DNA of 53,808 bases from Prevotella sp. (GTDB lineage: Bacteria > Bacteroidota > Bacteroidia > Bacteroidales > Bacteroidaceae). Numbering within the stretch: position 1 is the first letter of the stretch; every line of letters starts with the position of its first letter. A model generated the notes under the pieces. The model ran no database searches. It worked only from the letters and a program-made list of their open reading frames with translations, and was not told the origin of the DNA. The position numbers and the translations under genes were made by a program. Location: assembly GCA_017965475.1 (NCBI GenBank), contig JAGCPV010000074.1, forward strand, positions 1-53,808. The letters run 5' to 3'. Positions 39,478 through 46,823 of the stretch are shown here, in pieces.

Positions 39478-41124
39478 ATGAAGAGGATAAGAACGATCAT
39501 TTTCCTGGTTGGCATGACGGGACTGATACTGGGTTGTTCGGGAGGCTCCTACCGACAGACGCTCGACAGGGCAGAACGTCAGAACACGTCCTACGACTCC
39601 ATCACCCATATCGACTCCATCCAGATGGCCGCCGACTATCTGGACCGTCACGGTTCGGCCAATGAGCAGGTACGTGCCTACTACCTGTTGGGCTGTGCCT
39701 ACCGTGATGCGGCCGAGGCACCCAAGGCCCTGGAGGCCTACCATGCCGCCGCCGACCGTGCCGATACCACCCGTACTGACTGCGACTACAGTCTGCTCAT
39801 GCGCCTCCATGCCCAGATGGCGGAACTCTTCTACCAGCAGCTGTTGCCCTACGAGATGATGGACGAGCTCGACTCCCAGCACCGTTATGCCCTTCGGGCC
39901 GGTGATGACAAGGCGGCCGTGAACGCCATCGAACGGCGCGCCAACGCCTATTACCTGCTCGATAAGCCCGACTCTATCATCCCCATCCGTTTGAAAGCCT
40001 CTGCGATGTACGAGCAACTCGGTTTCACCCAGGAGGCCGCCCTGGCCCTGGGACCCGTCATCGACCTGCTCATCGACCGTGGCGACACGGCCGAGACCCG
40101 ACGCTGTATCGCCCGTTACGAGGCTGACTCCGGCATTTTCGTCGATGGCGAACCGATTCCCCGCAAGGCCATCCACTATTTTTCCAAGGGGAAATATTAT
40201 CTCGCCGTGGGCCGGACCGACTCCGCCCAGATCCTGTTCCGCAAACTGCTCCAGCCCGGGCGCCCTGTCAGTCAGAAAGAGGCGGGTTACCGCGGTCTCT
40301 ACCTCCTCTACCAACAGACAGGACAAAAGGATTCCATGGCGAAGTACGCCGACCTGTGCTATCAGCAGAGTATCCACCACCTCGCTGCCACCAACTCCGA
40401 CAACCTGCGTAACATGCAGTCGCTCTACAACTACAGCCGATCGCAGCAGGTGGCACAGCAGATGACCGCCAAGGCCCACCGTCAGGAACTCACCCTCTAT
40501 GCCGTCGTTGCCCTGGTCGTCGTCCTCCTCCTGATTGTCGCCGTCCTCTGGCAGTATTACCGCCGGAAACGGCGCGCTCTGCAGTTGCAGTACAATCGGG
40601 AACAGGCCCACTTGCAACGGACGCTGAATGAGCTGAACCGCTTGAAGGAGGTCGTGGAGCTGAAAGACTCCAGGATCGAGGATCTGGTGGCGGAAAAGGA
40701 GTCCGACGTGCGCGCGCATCAGGAACAGATCCGGCAACTGGAGGAGAAACTGAAGATCAAGCGGAGCAAGAAGGATGTCAACGAACGGCTGATGACCACG
40801 CCTGTCTATCGCCTTTTCAAGGATGCGGCCTTCGACCCCAAGGCACAGCTCACCAAGAAGGACTGGCGGGATCTGCGTGATATGATGGACGAGATGATCC
40901 CCGGTTTCTATGCCAGGATGAACAGTCAGAGGCAGACCCTGTCCCTGAGCGACTACCATGTCTGTCTGCTGGTACGCCTTTTCTTTTCCCCCAAGGAGAT
41001 CTCCAACCTGACGGGCAACTCCCCCTCAGGCATCACCATGAAGCGCCTCCGCCTCCTCAAGAAGGTCTTCGAGATCGACGGCACAGCGGAGACTTTCGAC
41101 AAACTGGTGCAGCAGATTCTTTAG
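39478..41124 (+). CDS. Membrane-anchored TPR regulator with C-terminal HTH
   Basis: A 548-residue protein of a Bacteroidetes one-protein signalling type. An N-terminal lipoprotein-like signal (IIFLVGMTGLILGCSGG) is followed by TPR-like helical repeats at about 35-330, a transmembrane helix near 340-360 (LYAVVALVVVLLLIVAVLW), a coiled coil at about 365-430, and a C-terminal helix-turn-helix (DYHVCLLVRLFFSPKEISNLTGNSPSGITMKRLRLLKKVF). TPRs outside and HTH inside suggest signal reception in the envelope and direct gene control. An in-frame TTG upstream lies in the promoter, so I use the ATG at 39478. DUF3244-type genes often follow such regulators, as here. Confidence 0.85.
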   Translation: MKRIRTIIFLVGMTGLILGCSGGSYRQTLDRAERQNTSYDSITHIDSIQMAADYLDRHGSANEQVRAYYLLGCAYRDAAEAPKALEAYHAAADRADTTRTDCDYSLLMRLHAQMAELFYQQLLPYEMMDELDSQHRYALRAGDDKAAVNAIERRANAYYLLDKPDSIIPIRLKASAMYEQLGFTQEAALALGPVIDLLIDRGDTAETRRCIARYEADSGIFVDGEPIPRKAIHYFSKGKYYLAVGRTDSAQILFRKLLQPGRPVSQKEAGYRGLYLLYQQTGQKDSMAKYADLCYQQSIHHLAATNSDNLRNMQSLYNYSRSQQVAQQMTAKAHRQELTLYAVVALVVVLLLIVAVLWQYYRRKRRALQLQYNREQAHLQRTLNELNRLKEVVELKDSRIEDLVAEKESDVRAHQEQIRQLEEKLKIKRSKKDVNERLMTTPVYRLFKDAAFDPKAQLTKKDWRDLRDMMDEMIPGFYARMNSQRQTLSLSDYHVCLLVRLFFSPKEISNLTGNSPSGITMKRLRLLKKVFEIDGTAETFDKLVQQIL

Positions 41125-41222
41125 CCCATCTTTTAGAAAGTGTTAAATCTGGCTTAACTATCTGATCCTAAGATGGTTGTGCTGTTTTGTGAATTATCTG
41201 TTGATTCAATCTGGCCTTAGAA

Positions 41223-41254
41223 TTTGCTTTGTCATCACATTTTTCCTACTTTCG
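41223..41254 (+). promoter_or_regulatory. Probable promoter of the DUF3244-like gene
   Basis: TTTG (41223-41226) and TACTTTCG (41247-41254, one mismatch to TAnnTTTG) are 20 bases apart. The start would be near 41261, about 20 bases before the ATG. Confidence 0.5.
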
Positions 41255-41281
41255 CCTCCGACTTTCTAAATTAAAAGAGTT

Positions 41282-41635
41282 ATGAAAAGATTTTTTGTTT
41301 CTTTGATGGTATGGTGCAGCATGACTGTGCTTGCCATGGCTGGTCGGATTCCCCTGACCGCAGGTATTATTGATCCCGGGGCAGCTGGTAATGATGCTCC
41401 GCGTGATCCGGTTTATGTCCCCTCTGCTGAGATTGAAGGCAACGTTTTGACTGTCAGTGATCATCCTGACTATGTTCTGCAGATCGTGGATCTCGGCGAT
41501 GCGGACATGGTCTATTATGAGACTGTACTTCCCGCAGGCACCAACACGGTCGTTCTGCCCGCCACTCTATCTGGCAACTATGAGGTCCGCCTGATCTGGG
41601 GTAACTGGTATTTCTTCGGTCAGATCAGTCTGTAA
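41282..41635 (+). CDS. Small secreted DUF3244-like protein
   Basis: A 117-residue protein with a signal peptide (MKRFFVSLMVWCSMTVLAMAG) and a single small beta-sandwich domain (VLTVSDHPDYVLQIVDLGDADMVYYETVLPAGTNTVVLP ... GNYEVRLIWGNWYFFGQISL). The terminal Gly-x-Tyr-x-Val-x-Leu and Trp-x-Phe-x-Gly pattern fits DUF3244, a Bacteroidetes secreted family of unknown role often found beside TPR/HTH regulators. It is followed by a compound terminator-like inverted repeat. Confidence 0.75.
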   Translation: MKRFFVSLMVWCSMTVLAMAGRIPLTAGIIDPGAAGNDAPRDPVYVPSAEIEGNVLTVSDHPDYVLQIVDLGDADMVYYETVLPAGTNTVVLPATLSGNYEVRLIWGNWYFFGQISL

Positions 41636-41698
41636 TGAAAGGTGCTGCCCTGTCGGGTGGCACCTAAGTTTTAAATCTAATACAGGAAAGCTTTTTTC

Positions 41699-41752
41699 GG
41701 GTCTGGCCCAGTTTCTGAAGTGAACTTCAGACACGGGCCAGACCCCTTTTTT
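41699..41752. repeat. Compound inverted repeat, terminator-like
   Basis: GGGTCTGGCCC (41699-41709) pairs with GGGCCAGACCC (41735-41745). Between them CTGAAGT/ACTTCAG (41715-41721 with 41724-41730) forms an inner hairpin. A run of T follows. It probably terminates the DUF3244-like transcript and is fused to copy C of the dispersed repeat. Confidence 0.75.
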
Positions 41753-41819
41753 TATCTCGGGGCCTGACCCCGAGATAAAAAAACTTAGTGTTGGGGCCTG
41801 ACCCCAGCACTAAGTTTTT
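41747..41819. repeat. Dispersed palindromic repeat, copy C (two units)
   Basis: The first unit is a near-perfect palindrome with T-run and ATCTCGGGG arms around CCTGA, then CCCCGAGAT and an A-run. The second has AAACTTAGTG and TGGGG arms around CCTGA, then CCCCAGCACTAAGTTT. This is the clearest statement of the family consensus. It lies between the DUF3244-like gene and the M15 peptidase promoter. Confidence 0.92.
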
Positions 41820-41880
41820 CACTGAAAAACACTCGCATTTTCTCATTTCACCACGATTTTCTCAACGGTGGGCGAAAAGC

Positions 41881-41911
41881 TTGCCGGTGTCGGTCGTGCG
41901 CCGTAACTTTG
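41881..41911 (+). promoter_or_regulatory. Promoter of the M15 peptidase gene with palindrome at the start site
   Basis: TTG (41881-41883) and TAACTTTG (41904-41911) are 20 bases apart. A perfect palindrome AGTCGCGACT (41920-41929) sits just downstream of the predicted start (about 41918) and could be an operator. Confidence 0.65.
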
Positions 41912-41967
41912 TCCTCGCAAGTCGCGACTGCAAGTAAACATGTAGAACTTAAAAACAAGACAAAGTT

Positions 41968-42420
41968 ATGGCAAGAAGAAAGAATTTCATGTTAAGTCCG
42001 CATTTCAGCTACGACGAGATGACACGTTCCACCTGGGCACAGACCCACCGTGTGGATAACACACCCGACGAGCTGCAACTGGCCGCCCTGATCAACATCT
42101 GTTGGAAACTGGGTGAGCCCCTGCGCGAAGTGTTCGGTCCCATCCACGTGAACAGCGGTTTCCGCAACGAGCGGGTGAACATGGGCGTGCATGGCGTGGG
42201 CGGCTCGAAGCATCTTAAAGGTGAGGCAATGGACATCCGTATTGACTCCTTGGAACAGGGCAAGGAGTACTTCAAGTTCATCCAGAAGAATATCGACTTC
42301 GACCAGCTGTTGTTTGAGTATAACAAGCGCGGGGCGATGTGGATCCACTGTTCCGTGTGTCTCGACCCGAAGGAGAACAGGCATCAGGCGTTCAGTAATT
42401 ATAGGGTAAATAATAGTTAA
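41968..42420 (+). CDS. M15-family peptidase (D-Ala-D-Ala carboxypeptidase/endolysin-like)
   Basis: A 150-residue protein without a signal peptide. The metallopeptidase signature is clear: VNSGFRNERVN, then GSKHLKGEAMDIRI with the zinc ligands His and Asp, and WIHCSV supplying the last His. This short form cleaves peptidoglycan stem peptides and is often phage- or island-encoded. Its place after the HU-related/smalltalk genes and before VapE matches a recurring Bacteroidales cluster in which this slot holds a cell-wall hydrolase. It is followed 5 bases later by the small zinc-ribbon gene. Confidence 0.88.
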   Translation: MARRKNFMLSPHFSYDEMTRSTWAQTHRVDNTPDELQLAALINICWKLGEPLREVFGPIHVNSGFRNERVNMGVHGVGGSKHLKGEAMDIRIDSLEQGKEYFKFIQKNIDFDQLLFEYNKRGAMWIHCSVCLDPKENRHQAFSNYRVNNS

Positions 42421-42425
42421 GAGCG

Positions 42426-42605
42426 ATGATTACCTGTAAGCACTGTGGGAGGGAGCTGTCGGAGGAGCAGTTCGAACTGTATCCCTCGGGTACGCGGCGA
42501 CGGGTGTGCCGTCATTGTCACTACGTGCTCCACTCCCGACAGGCGTGGCGCAAGTGGATAATGCATCAACGCGCGCGCGTGGTAGTAGGGAAACTCAGAA
42601 AATAA
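42426..42605 (+). CDS. Small zinc-ribbon protein
   Basis: A 59-residue protein starting 5 bases after the M15 stop. Two CxxC pairs, ITCKHCGRE (Cys4, Cys7) and RVCRHCHY (Cys28, Cys31), form a zinc ribbon. The rest is basic (HSRQAWRKWIMHQRARVVVGKLRK), suggesting nucleic-acid binding. Not assigned to a family. Likely co-transcribed with the peptidase gene. Confidence 0.72.
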   Translation: MITCKHCGRELSEEQFELYPSGTRRRVCRHCHYVLHSRQAWRKWIMHQRARVVVGKLRK

Positions 42606-42674
42606 CCTGCTCATCCTGCCTATCCTACACCCAAAGTAAAAAGCTCTGGGTGTAGGATGAGCAGGATAGGTAGG
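42606..42674 (+). other. Very long hairpin between the zinc-ribbon and VapE genes
   Basis: Two 27-base arms (42606-42632 and 42648-42674) pair along their whole length, with two A/C mismatches and a few G-T pairs, around a 15-base loop. Core arm: ATCCTACACCC / GGGTGTAGGAT. ATAAAAA follows. It starts immediately after the zinc-ribbon stop and ends 26 bases before the VapE start. Confidence 0.8.
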
Positions 42675-42700
42675 ATAAAAACCACTTATAACAACTATAT

Positions 42701-44014
42701 ATGGATTTGAAATATGTTTTTTCGCTGCTTAAAAGCAGTCTGAACCTGATTTTTGACCTCTTTTTGCGTCGTCAGGTGCTGGATGATGACCGGAAGGAAC
42801 ACCTGTCATCGACTCGTGAACGGAAACGTATCGCCAAGGGGGTACGTGCGTTTTTTGAGAAAAACTATGAGTTGAGGTACAATATTATGAAGCAAACGGA
42901 GGAATTCCGACCCCTTTCCGGTAGAGGTGACCTCTACGACTCTGAAGGTCACCTTTACGATGCTGAAGGTCACCTTTACGAAGACAAAGGTCCCCTTGTC
43001 TGGCAGCAATTGACGGATCGGGAACTGCGTCGGATGGCTCTTGAGCAGATGGAGCAGGTGGGCGTGGCCTGGTCGATTGATGTGGAACTGTATGTGCGTA
43101 GCGCACAGGTACCGTTGTATAACCCCGTTACCGACTTCCTGGACGGCTGTGGCACGTGGGACGGTGAGGACCGCATCCGGGCGGTTGCGCGACGGGTGCC
43201 GACGGACTATGACCTGTGGCCCGATCATTTCCACCGTTGGATGCTGGCGATGGTGGCACAGTGGATGGATCTCTCCCGCGACTACGGCAATGCCATCGTG
43301 CCGATGCTCATCGGGGCGCAGGGCACGCATAAATCGACGTTCTGCAAACTGCTCCTGCCACCGTCGCTGCGGGAGTACTACATCGACGACATCAAGCTCG
43401 ACAACGCCGAGCAGGTGGAACGGATGCTCAGCCGGATGCTCCTGGTGAACATCGACGAGTACAACGCGAAGACCGACCGTGAGCAGGCGAAGATCAAGCG
43501 GGTACTGACCGAGAAGGACGTGCAGACGCGTAAGATACGCTCCGACCAGTACGTGTTACGGCCCCGTATGGCCTCGTTCATCGCCACGACCAATGAACTG
43601 GAACCCTTGGTGGATCCGACGGGCTCACGGCGTTATCTGTGCTGTGAGGTGACGGGACAGATCGACACCGACACGCCCATCGACTACCGTCAGCTCTATG
43701 CCCAGGCTCTGCACGAGTTGCGTAACGGCGGCCAGTGGCACTTCACGAAGGAGGAAGAGACGGCCATCAGTCAGCATAACGAACGTTACCGTCGGCAATC
43801 GACGCCCGAGACGCTGCTCCTGTCGTTCTTCGAACCAGCGGAGCGTGCCAAGGCCCATTTCATGAGGGCTGTGGATATCCAAGCGGAGATTAAAAAGCAC
43901 GTCCGGAGTGCGGACGTGCCGAATATCAAAATGCTGACATTAGCGCTGAAAGCCTGCCACTTCCCTCACGGTAGCTATCATGGTTTTCGAGGGTGGTATG
44001 CGAGAAAAACTTAG
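42701..44014 (+). CDS. VapE-like P-loop ATPase (primase/helicase-associated)
   Basis: A 437-residue protein. The virulence-associated-E domain covers about 140-380, with Walker A GAQGTHKSTFCK near 206-217, LLVNIDEYN as Walker B, and SFIATTNELEPLVDPTGSRRYLC as the sensor region. Such proteins act in phage, plasmid and island replication. Residues 76-96 are a seven-residue tandem repeat (GDLYDSE, GHLYDAE, GHLYEDK). The stop codon TAG at 44012-44014 is supplied by the dispersed repeat, so the native C-terminus may have been altered. Confidence 0.87.
   Translation: MDLKYVFSLLKSSLNLIFDLFLRRQVLDDDRKEHLSSTRERKRIAKGVRAFFEKNYELRYNIMKQTEEFRPLSGRGDLYDSEGHLYDAEGHLYEDKGPLVWQQLTDRELRRMALEQMEQVGVAWSIDVELYVRSAQVPLYNPVTDFLDGCGTWDGEDRIRAVARRVPTDYDLWPDHFHRWMLAMVAQWMDLSRDYGNAIVPMLIGAQGTHKSTFCKLLLPPSLREYYIDDIKLDNAEQVERMLSRMLLVNIDEYNAKTDREQAKIKRVLTEKDVQTRKIRSDQYVLRPRMASFIATTNELEPLVDPTGSRRYLCCEVTGQIDTDTPIDYRQLYAQALHELRNGGQWHFTKEEETAISQHNERYRRQSTPETLLLSFFEPAERAKAHFMRAVDIQAEIKKHVRSADVPNIKMLTLALKACHFPHGSYHGFRGWYARKT
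42926..42990 (+). repeat. 21-base tandem repeat inside the VapE-like gene
   Basis: Three full units at 42926-42946, 42947-42967 and 42968-42988, followed by the start of a fourth, e.g. GGTCACCTTTACGATGCTGA. The unit length is a multiple of three and encodes G-[DH]-LY-[DE]-x-[EK], so copy-number change would lengthen or shorten a linker without shifting the frame. Confidence 0.85.
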
Positions 44015-44064
44015 TGCCGGGGCCTGACCCCGAGATAAAAAAGGGCCAGGCCCTGGCACTAAGG
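44004..44064. repeat. Dispersed palindromic repeat, copy D (two units)
   Basis: AAAAACTTAGTGCCGGGG, then CCTGACCCCGAGAT and an A-run, followed by a second unit AAGGGCCAGGCCC and TGGCACTAAGG. The first AACTTAG contains the stop codon of the VapE-like gene. Confidence 0.9.
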
Positions 44065-44131
44065 GTAATTATTTATTTTGCATAATGCAAGTTAAATAAT
44101 TCAAATTAAATAATTCGTTTTGAATAATCCC

Positions 44132-44162
44132 TTGGAGGATATCAGGTTTTATTGTATATTTG
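44132..44162 (+). promoter_or_regulatory. Promoter of the AAA ATPase at 44180
   Basis: TTG (44132-44134) and TATATTTG (44155-44162) are 20 bases apart. The start would be near 44169, 11 bases before the ATG at 44180. An in-frame TTG at 44120 lies upstream of the promoter and is not the start. Confidence 0.65.
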
Positions 44163-44179
44163 CCCCCAAAACAGATGAT

Positions 44180-45307
44180 ATGGAAGCTATTGTCAACCCT
44201 TTTATTGCTACAGGAAAAGTTCCTGCCGAGCTGTTCTGCGATCGCAAGGATGAATCAAAACGGCTCATCCAAAGTCTTGTCAACGGAGCTAACATCGTAT
44301 TGATGTCCCCCCGCCGCGTAGGCAAGACGCAGCTGATGCTTTACTGTTTCGATCAGCACAAGATTTGCAACAATTATACAACCATTTTCATCGATATTCT
44401 CAAAACGTCCACCTTGCAGGAGTTTACTTTCGAGTTTGGCAAAGCCGTATTCAATACTTTAGCCAGTAAGGGGCAGAAGGTGCTGAAGATGACTCTGGCC
44501 ACCATGCGATCACTGACAGGCAACCTCGGCTTCGACCCCATCACCAACCTACCAAAATTCAATTTGGCAGTGGGCGACATTAAGAATCCCGCCTATTCAC
44601 TCGAAGAAATTTTCCAGACGCTGGAAAATGCAGGTCATAAGTGCATTGTGGCCATCGATGAGTTCCAGCAAATCACGAATTATCCGGAACTGAATATCGA
44701 GGCCACCTTGCGCTCGTATATTCAACAACTGACGAATACTCAATTCATCTTTGCAGGAAGTGAACGGCATCTGTTGGAAGAAATGTTTCTCGACTCGGCA
44801 CGTCCTTTCTTCAATAGTGCCGACATCCAGCATCTTGACGTTATTCCCGAGGATAAATACTCCGACTTTGTCAGACATCATTTTGCTGTCAACGGCAAAC
44901 GAATTGATGATGAAGCCATCAGTCAGGTGTATCATGTCTTTGAGGGCAACACTTATTATAACCAGAAAGCCTTCCGCGAGGCATTTGCCATGACTGCCGC
45001 TGACGGTCTCTGTAATCAGGGAACTACAGATTTGGTCATCAGTCAGATGATCAATGAGTCAAACCGTCACTACAGCGAGATGTTTTCACGACTGACGCTG
45101 CCTCAGAAAGAATTGCTGTACGCCATAGCCAAGGAACAGCGTGCCCGCCAGATAACGTCAGGAGATTTCATCCGCCGACACAGCCTCAAATCAGCCAGCA
45201 GCGTACAGAGCTCCATCAAGAAACTCCTCGCCTATGCCCTTGTCTCCTCAGAAAACAGCGAGTACTTCATCGCAGATCAACTGATGCGCCTCTGGCTGTT
45301 GCGATAA
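44180..45307 (+). CDS. AAA ATPase with C-terminal winged helix
   Basis: A 375-residue soluble ATPase of the archaeal-type/STAND-like P-loop group. Walker A is LMSPRRVGKTQL near residues 37-48, Walker B CIVAIDEFQQI follows in the middle, and FIFAGSERHLLEEMF is the sensor 1 region. The C-terminal 90 residues (LPQKELLYAIAKEQRARQITSGDFIRRHSLKSASSVQSSIKKLLAYALV) form a winged helix. Similar ATPases are common and strain-variable in gut Bacteroidetes, with unclear function. It is convergent with the PAP2 lipoprotein gene, with a dispersed repeat between. Confidence 0.87.
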   Translation: MEAIVNPFIATGKVPAELFCDRKDESKRLIQSLVNGANIVLMSPRRVGKTQLMLYCFDQHKICNNYTTIFIDILKTSTLQEFTFEFGKAVFNTLASKGQKVLKMTLATMRSLTGNLGFDPITNLPKFNLAVGDIKNPAYSLEEIFQTLENAGHKCIVAIDEFQQITNYPELNIEATLRSYIQQLTNTQFIFAGSERHLLEEMFLDSARPFFNSADIQHLDVIPEDKYSDFVRHHFAVNGKRIDDEAISQVYHVFEGNTYYNQKAFREAFAMTAADGLCNQGTTDLVISQMINESNRHYSEMFSRLTLPQKELLYAIAKEQRARQITSGDFIRRHSLKSASSVQSSIKKLLAYALVSSENSEYFIADQLMRLWLLR

Positions 45308-45311
45308 ATTT

Positions 45312-45342
45312 TAATCTCGGGGCCTGACCCCAGCACTAAGTT
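45312..45342. repeat. Dispersed palindromic repeat, copy E
   Basis: ATCTCGGGGCCTGACCCC followed by AGCACTAAGTT. It fills the gap between convergent genes and overlaps the stop codon of the phosphatase gene at 45341-45343 (minus-strand TAACTTAGTG). Confidence 0.9.
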
Positions 45343-46819
45343 ACTCCGCGAGGCGGAGGTAATCGGCGCGAGCCTTCTGGATCTGGTTGCGGAAGTCCTC
45401 CTCGGCGTGCATACGGGCGATGAGACAGCAGGCCAGTATGCGGGCGGCATCGATGTCGGTGGCCCAGTGGTAGCCGGTGATCTGACGGTTGTAGCCGAAC
45501 TCATAGGCACGGTGCAGGATCTGGCGGCTCCGCTCGGGCACGGCCTCGGCCAGCACGAGGGCATCGGCCCACGACAGACAGGAATGGCCTGAGGGGAAGC
45601 TGCTCTCATAGCGGTAGTTCTCTTCCTCCTTGGGGACGGATGTCGGCTCGTTCAGCTCCACAAAGGGACGGTTGCGGAAGTAGGCCCTCTTGACATAGCC
45701 GACCTCATAGACACTGCGCGGACGGATCATCTCCAGGAGTTTGTAGATCTCGGGGGTGGTCTCTTCCGAGGCCTCGATGAGGAGCACCTCACCGAAGATC
45801 TTGGTCATATTGTCGGAGTAGCCGTTGACATCCTGTGTGGCCTGTTTGCCCTGGATGGTGCCGCGCAGGCTCTTGGCATAGTAGTAGCGGGCCAGGTCGC
45901 CTTCGTAGCGGTAGTCGCTGGGCGTGTTGAAGACGGGGGGATTGATGATGGCCAGTCCCGTGGGATCGTCACAGTCAACGAAGTCTGCTGGGTCGATGGT
46001 CAGTCCCTTGAGTTTCTTATATTCCTCGCGGGCGGCAGCGATATCCTCCTCCAGTTTGGGGTTGTTATGGGCCATGGCCACGGCGGCGGAGCCACAGAGG
46101 TAACCGGCGTTGACGTCGCTCTGATAGTTGGAACCACTGATCACGCGGTCTTCACCGAATAGGAATCCCAGTCGCAGGATGGCATCCTGCCGGGGTGTCC
46201 ACATCTCAGCGAAGATAAGGCTGACGGCCCATCCTGCAGCCGTAGTGGCAGAGGCATAGGAGCCGCTGGCATCCTGGGCGTCGGGGGCATACCAGGCGGT
46301 CTCTCCGAACTCTGCGAAGGGACGCTCGCGCAGGTATTTGGCTTTGATATCCTTGGTGGATTGGAACCCCGTCCAGTAGGCACGGGTGAGCAGGCGGTCC
46401 AAGGCGGGGGTGGTCTCGCTGTTGATGGCGTCGAGCTCCAAGGCTCCGGCCATTATCAGACGTGCGGGCTCGGGTGTCCTGCCCATGCGGAGCATGGCCA
46501 CGTCACCACGTGCGGTGCTACGCTGACTCTGACCCCATCGCCACTGTATCTCGTCATCGACGAAGTCCTCCACATCCCGTTCTGGCGGTGCCGGCAGGAT
46601 GAAGGCGGCATCGGCATGCTTGTCGGGTTCGACATAGACGCTGTCTTCAAGTACGACGGGTGGTTCGGGCTCCGGCTCGGGCGTGGGCTCGGGCGTGGGT
46701 TCTGGCTCCACCGGAGAGGAGCCGCTGTCGCACGATATGAGCAGGGCAAAACCCAGGAGGGCCGGCAGGAACAGACGACCTGTGGTCGCCAGTCTGGTCA
46801 GATAGCGTCTTGTTGTCAT
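45341..46819 (-). CDS. PAP2-superfamily acid phosphatase lipoprotein with degenerate N-terminal half
   Basis: A 492-residue lipoprotein (LLGFALLISCDSG, then an acidic EPTPEPTPEPEPEP linker). The C-terminal half has an intact class A acid phosphatase set: KRAYFRNRP (KX6RP), PSGHSC and NRQITGYHWATD (RX5HX3D, with the nucleophile His). The N-terminal half repeats the pattern, with KAKYLRERP retained, but PSGH reads ASAT and the nucleophile His is Asn (DRVISGSNYQSD). It probably dephosphorylates exported small molecules at the outer membrane. It is a tandem paralogue of the next gene. Confidence 0.87.
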   Translation of the reverse strand: MTTRRYLTRLATTGRLFLPALLGFALLISCDSGSSPVEPEPTPEPTPEPEPEPPVVLEDSVYVEPDKHADAAFILPAPPERDVEDFVDDEIQWRWGQSQRSTARGDVAMLRMGRTPEPARLIMAGALELDAINSETTPALDRLLTRAYWTGFQSTKDIKAKYLRERPFAEFGETAWYAPDAQDASGSYASATTAAGWAVSLIFAEMWTPRQDAILRLGFLFGEDRVISGSNYQSDVNAGYLCGSAAVAMAHNNPKLEEDIAAAREEYKKLKGLTIDPADFVDCDDPTGLAIINPPVFNTPSDYRYEGDLARYYYAKSLRGTIQGKQATQDVNGYSDNMTKIFGEVLLIEASEETTPEIYKLLEMIRPRSVYEVGYVKRAYFRNRPFVELNEPTSVPKEEENYRYESSFPSGHSCLSWADALVLAEAVPERSRQILHRAYEFGYNRQITGYHWATDIDAARILACCLIARMHAEEDFRNQIQKARADYLRLAE

Positions 46820-46823
46820 GGGA

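Noticed and set aside
39424-40959. A 511-codon open frame on the minus strand antisense to the TPR/HTH regulator
   Set aside because: No signal, domain or promoter; it runs through the REP element and the regulator's promoter. The plus strand encodes a recognisable regulator.
42606-42674. Terminal inverted repeats of an insertion sequence around VapE
   Set aside because: The two arms are adjacent rather than flanking a gene, no transposase is present, and no matching arm lies at the far end of VapE.
44120-44179. Upstream extension of the AAA ATPase at 44180
   Set aside because: The TTG at 44120 lies before the promoter elements at 44132-44162. The conserved sequence begins at the ATG at 44180.
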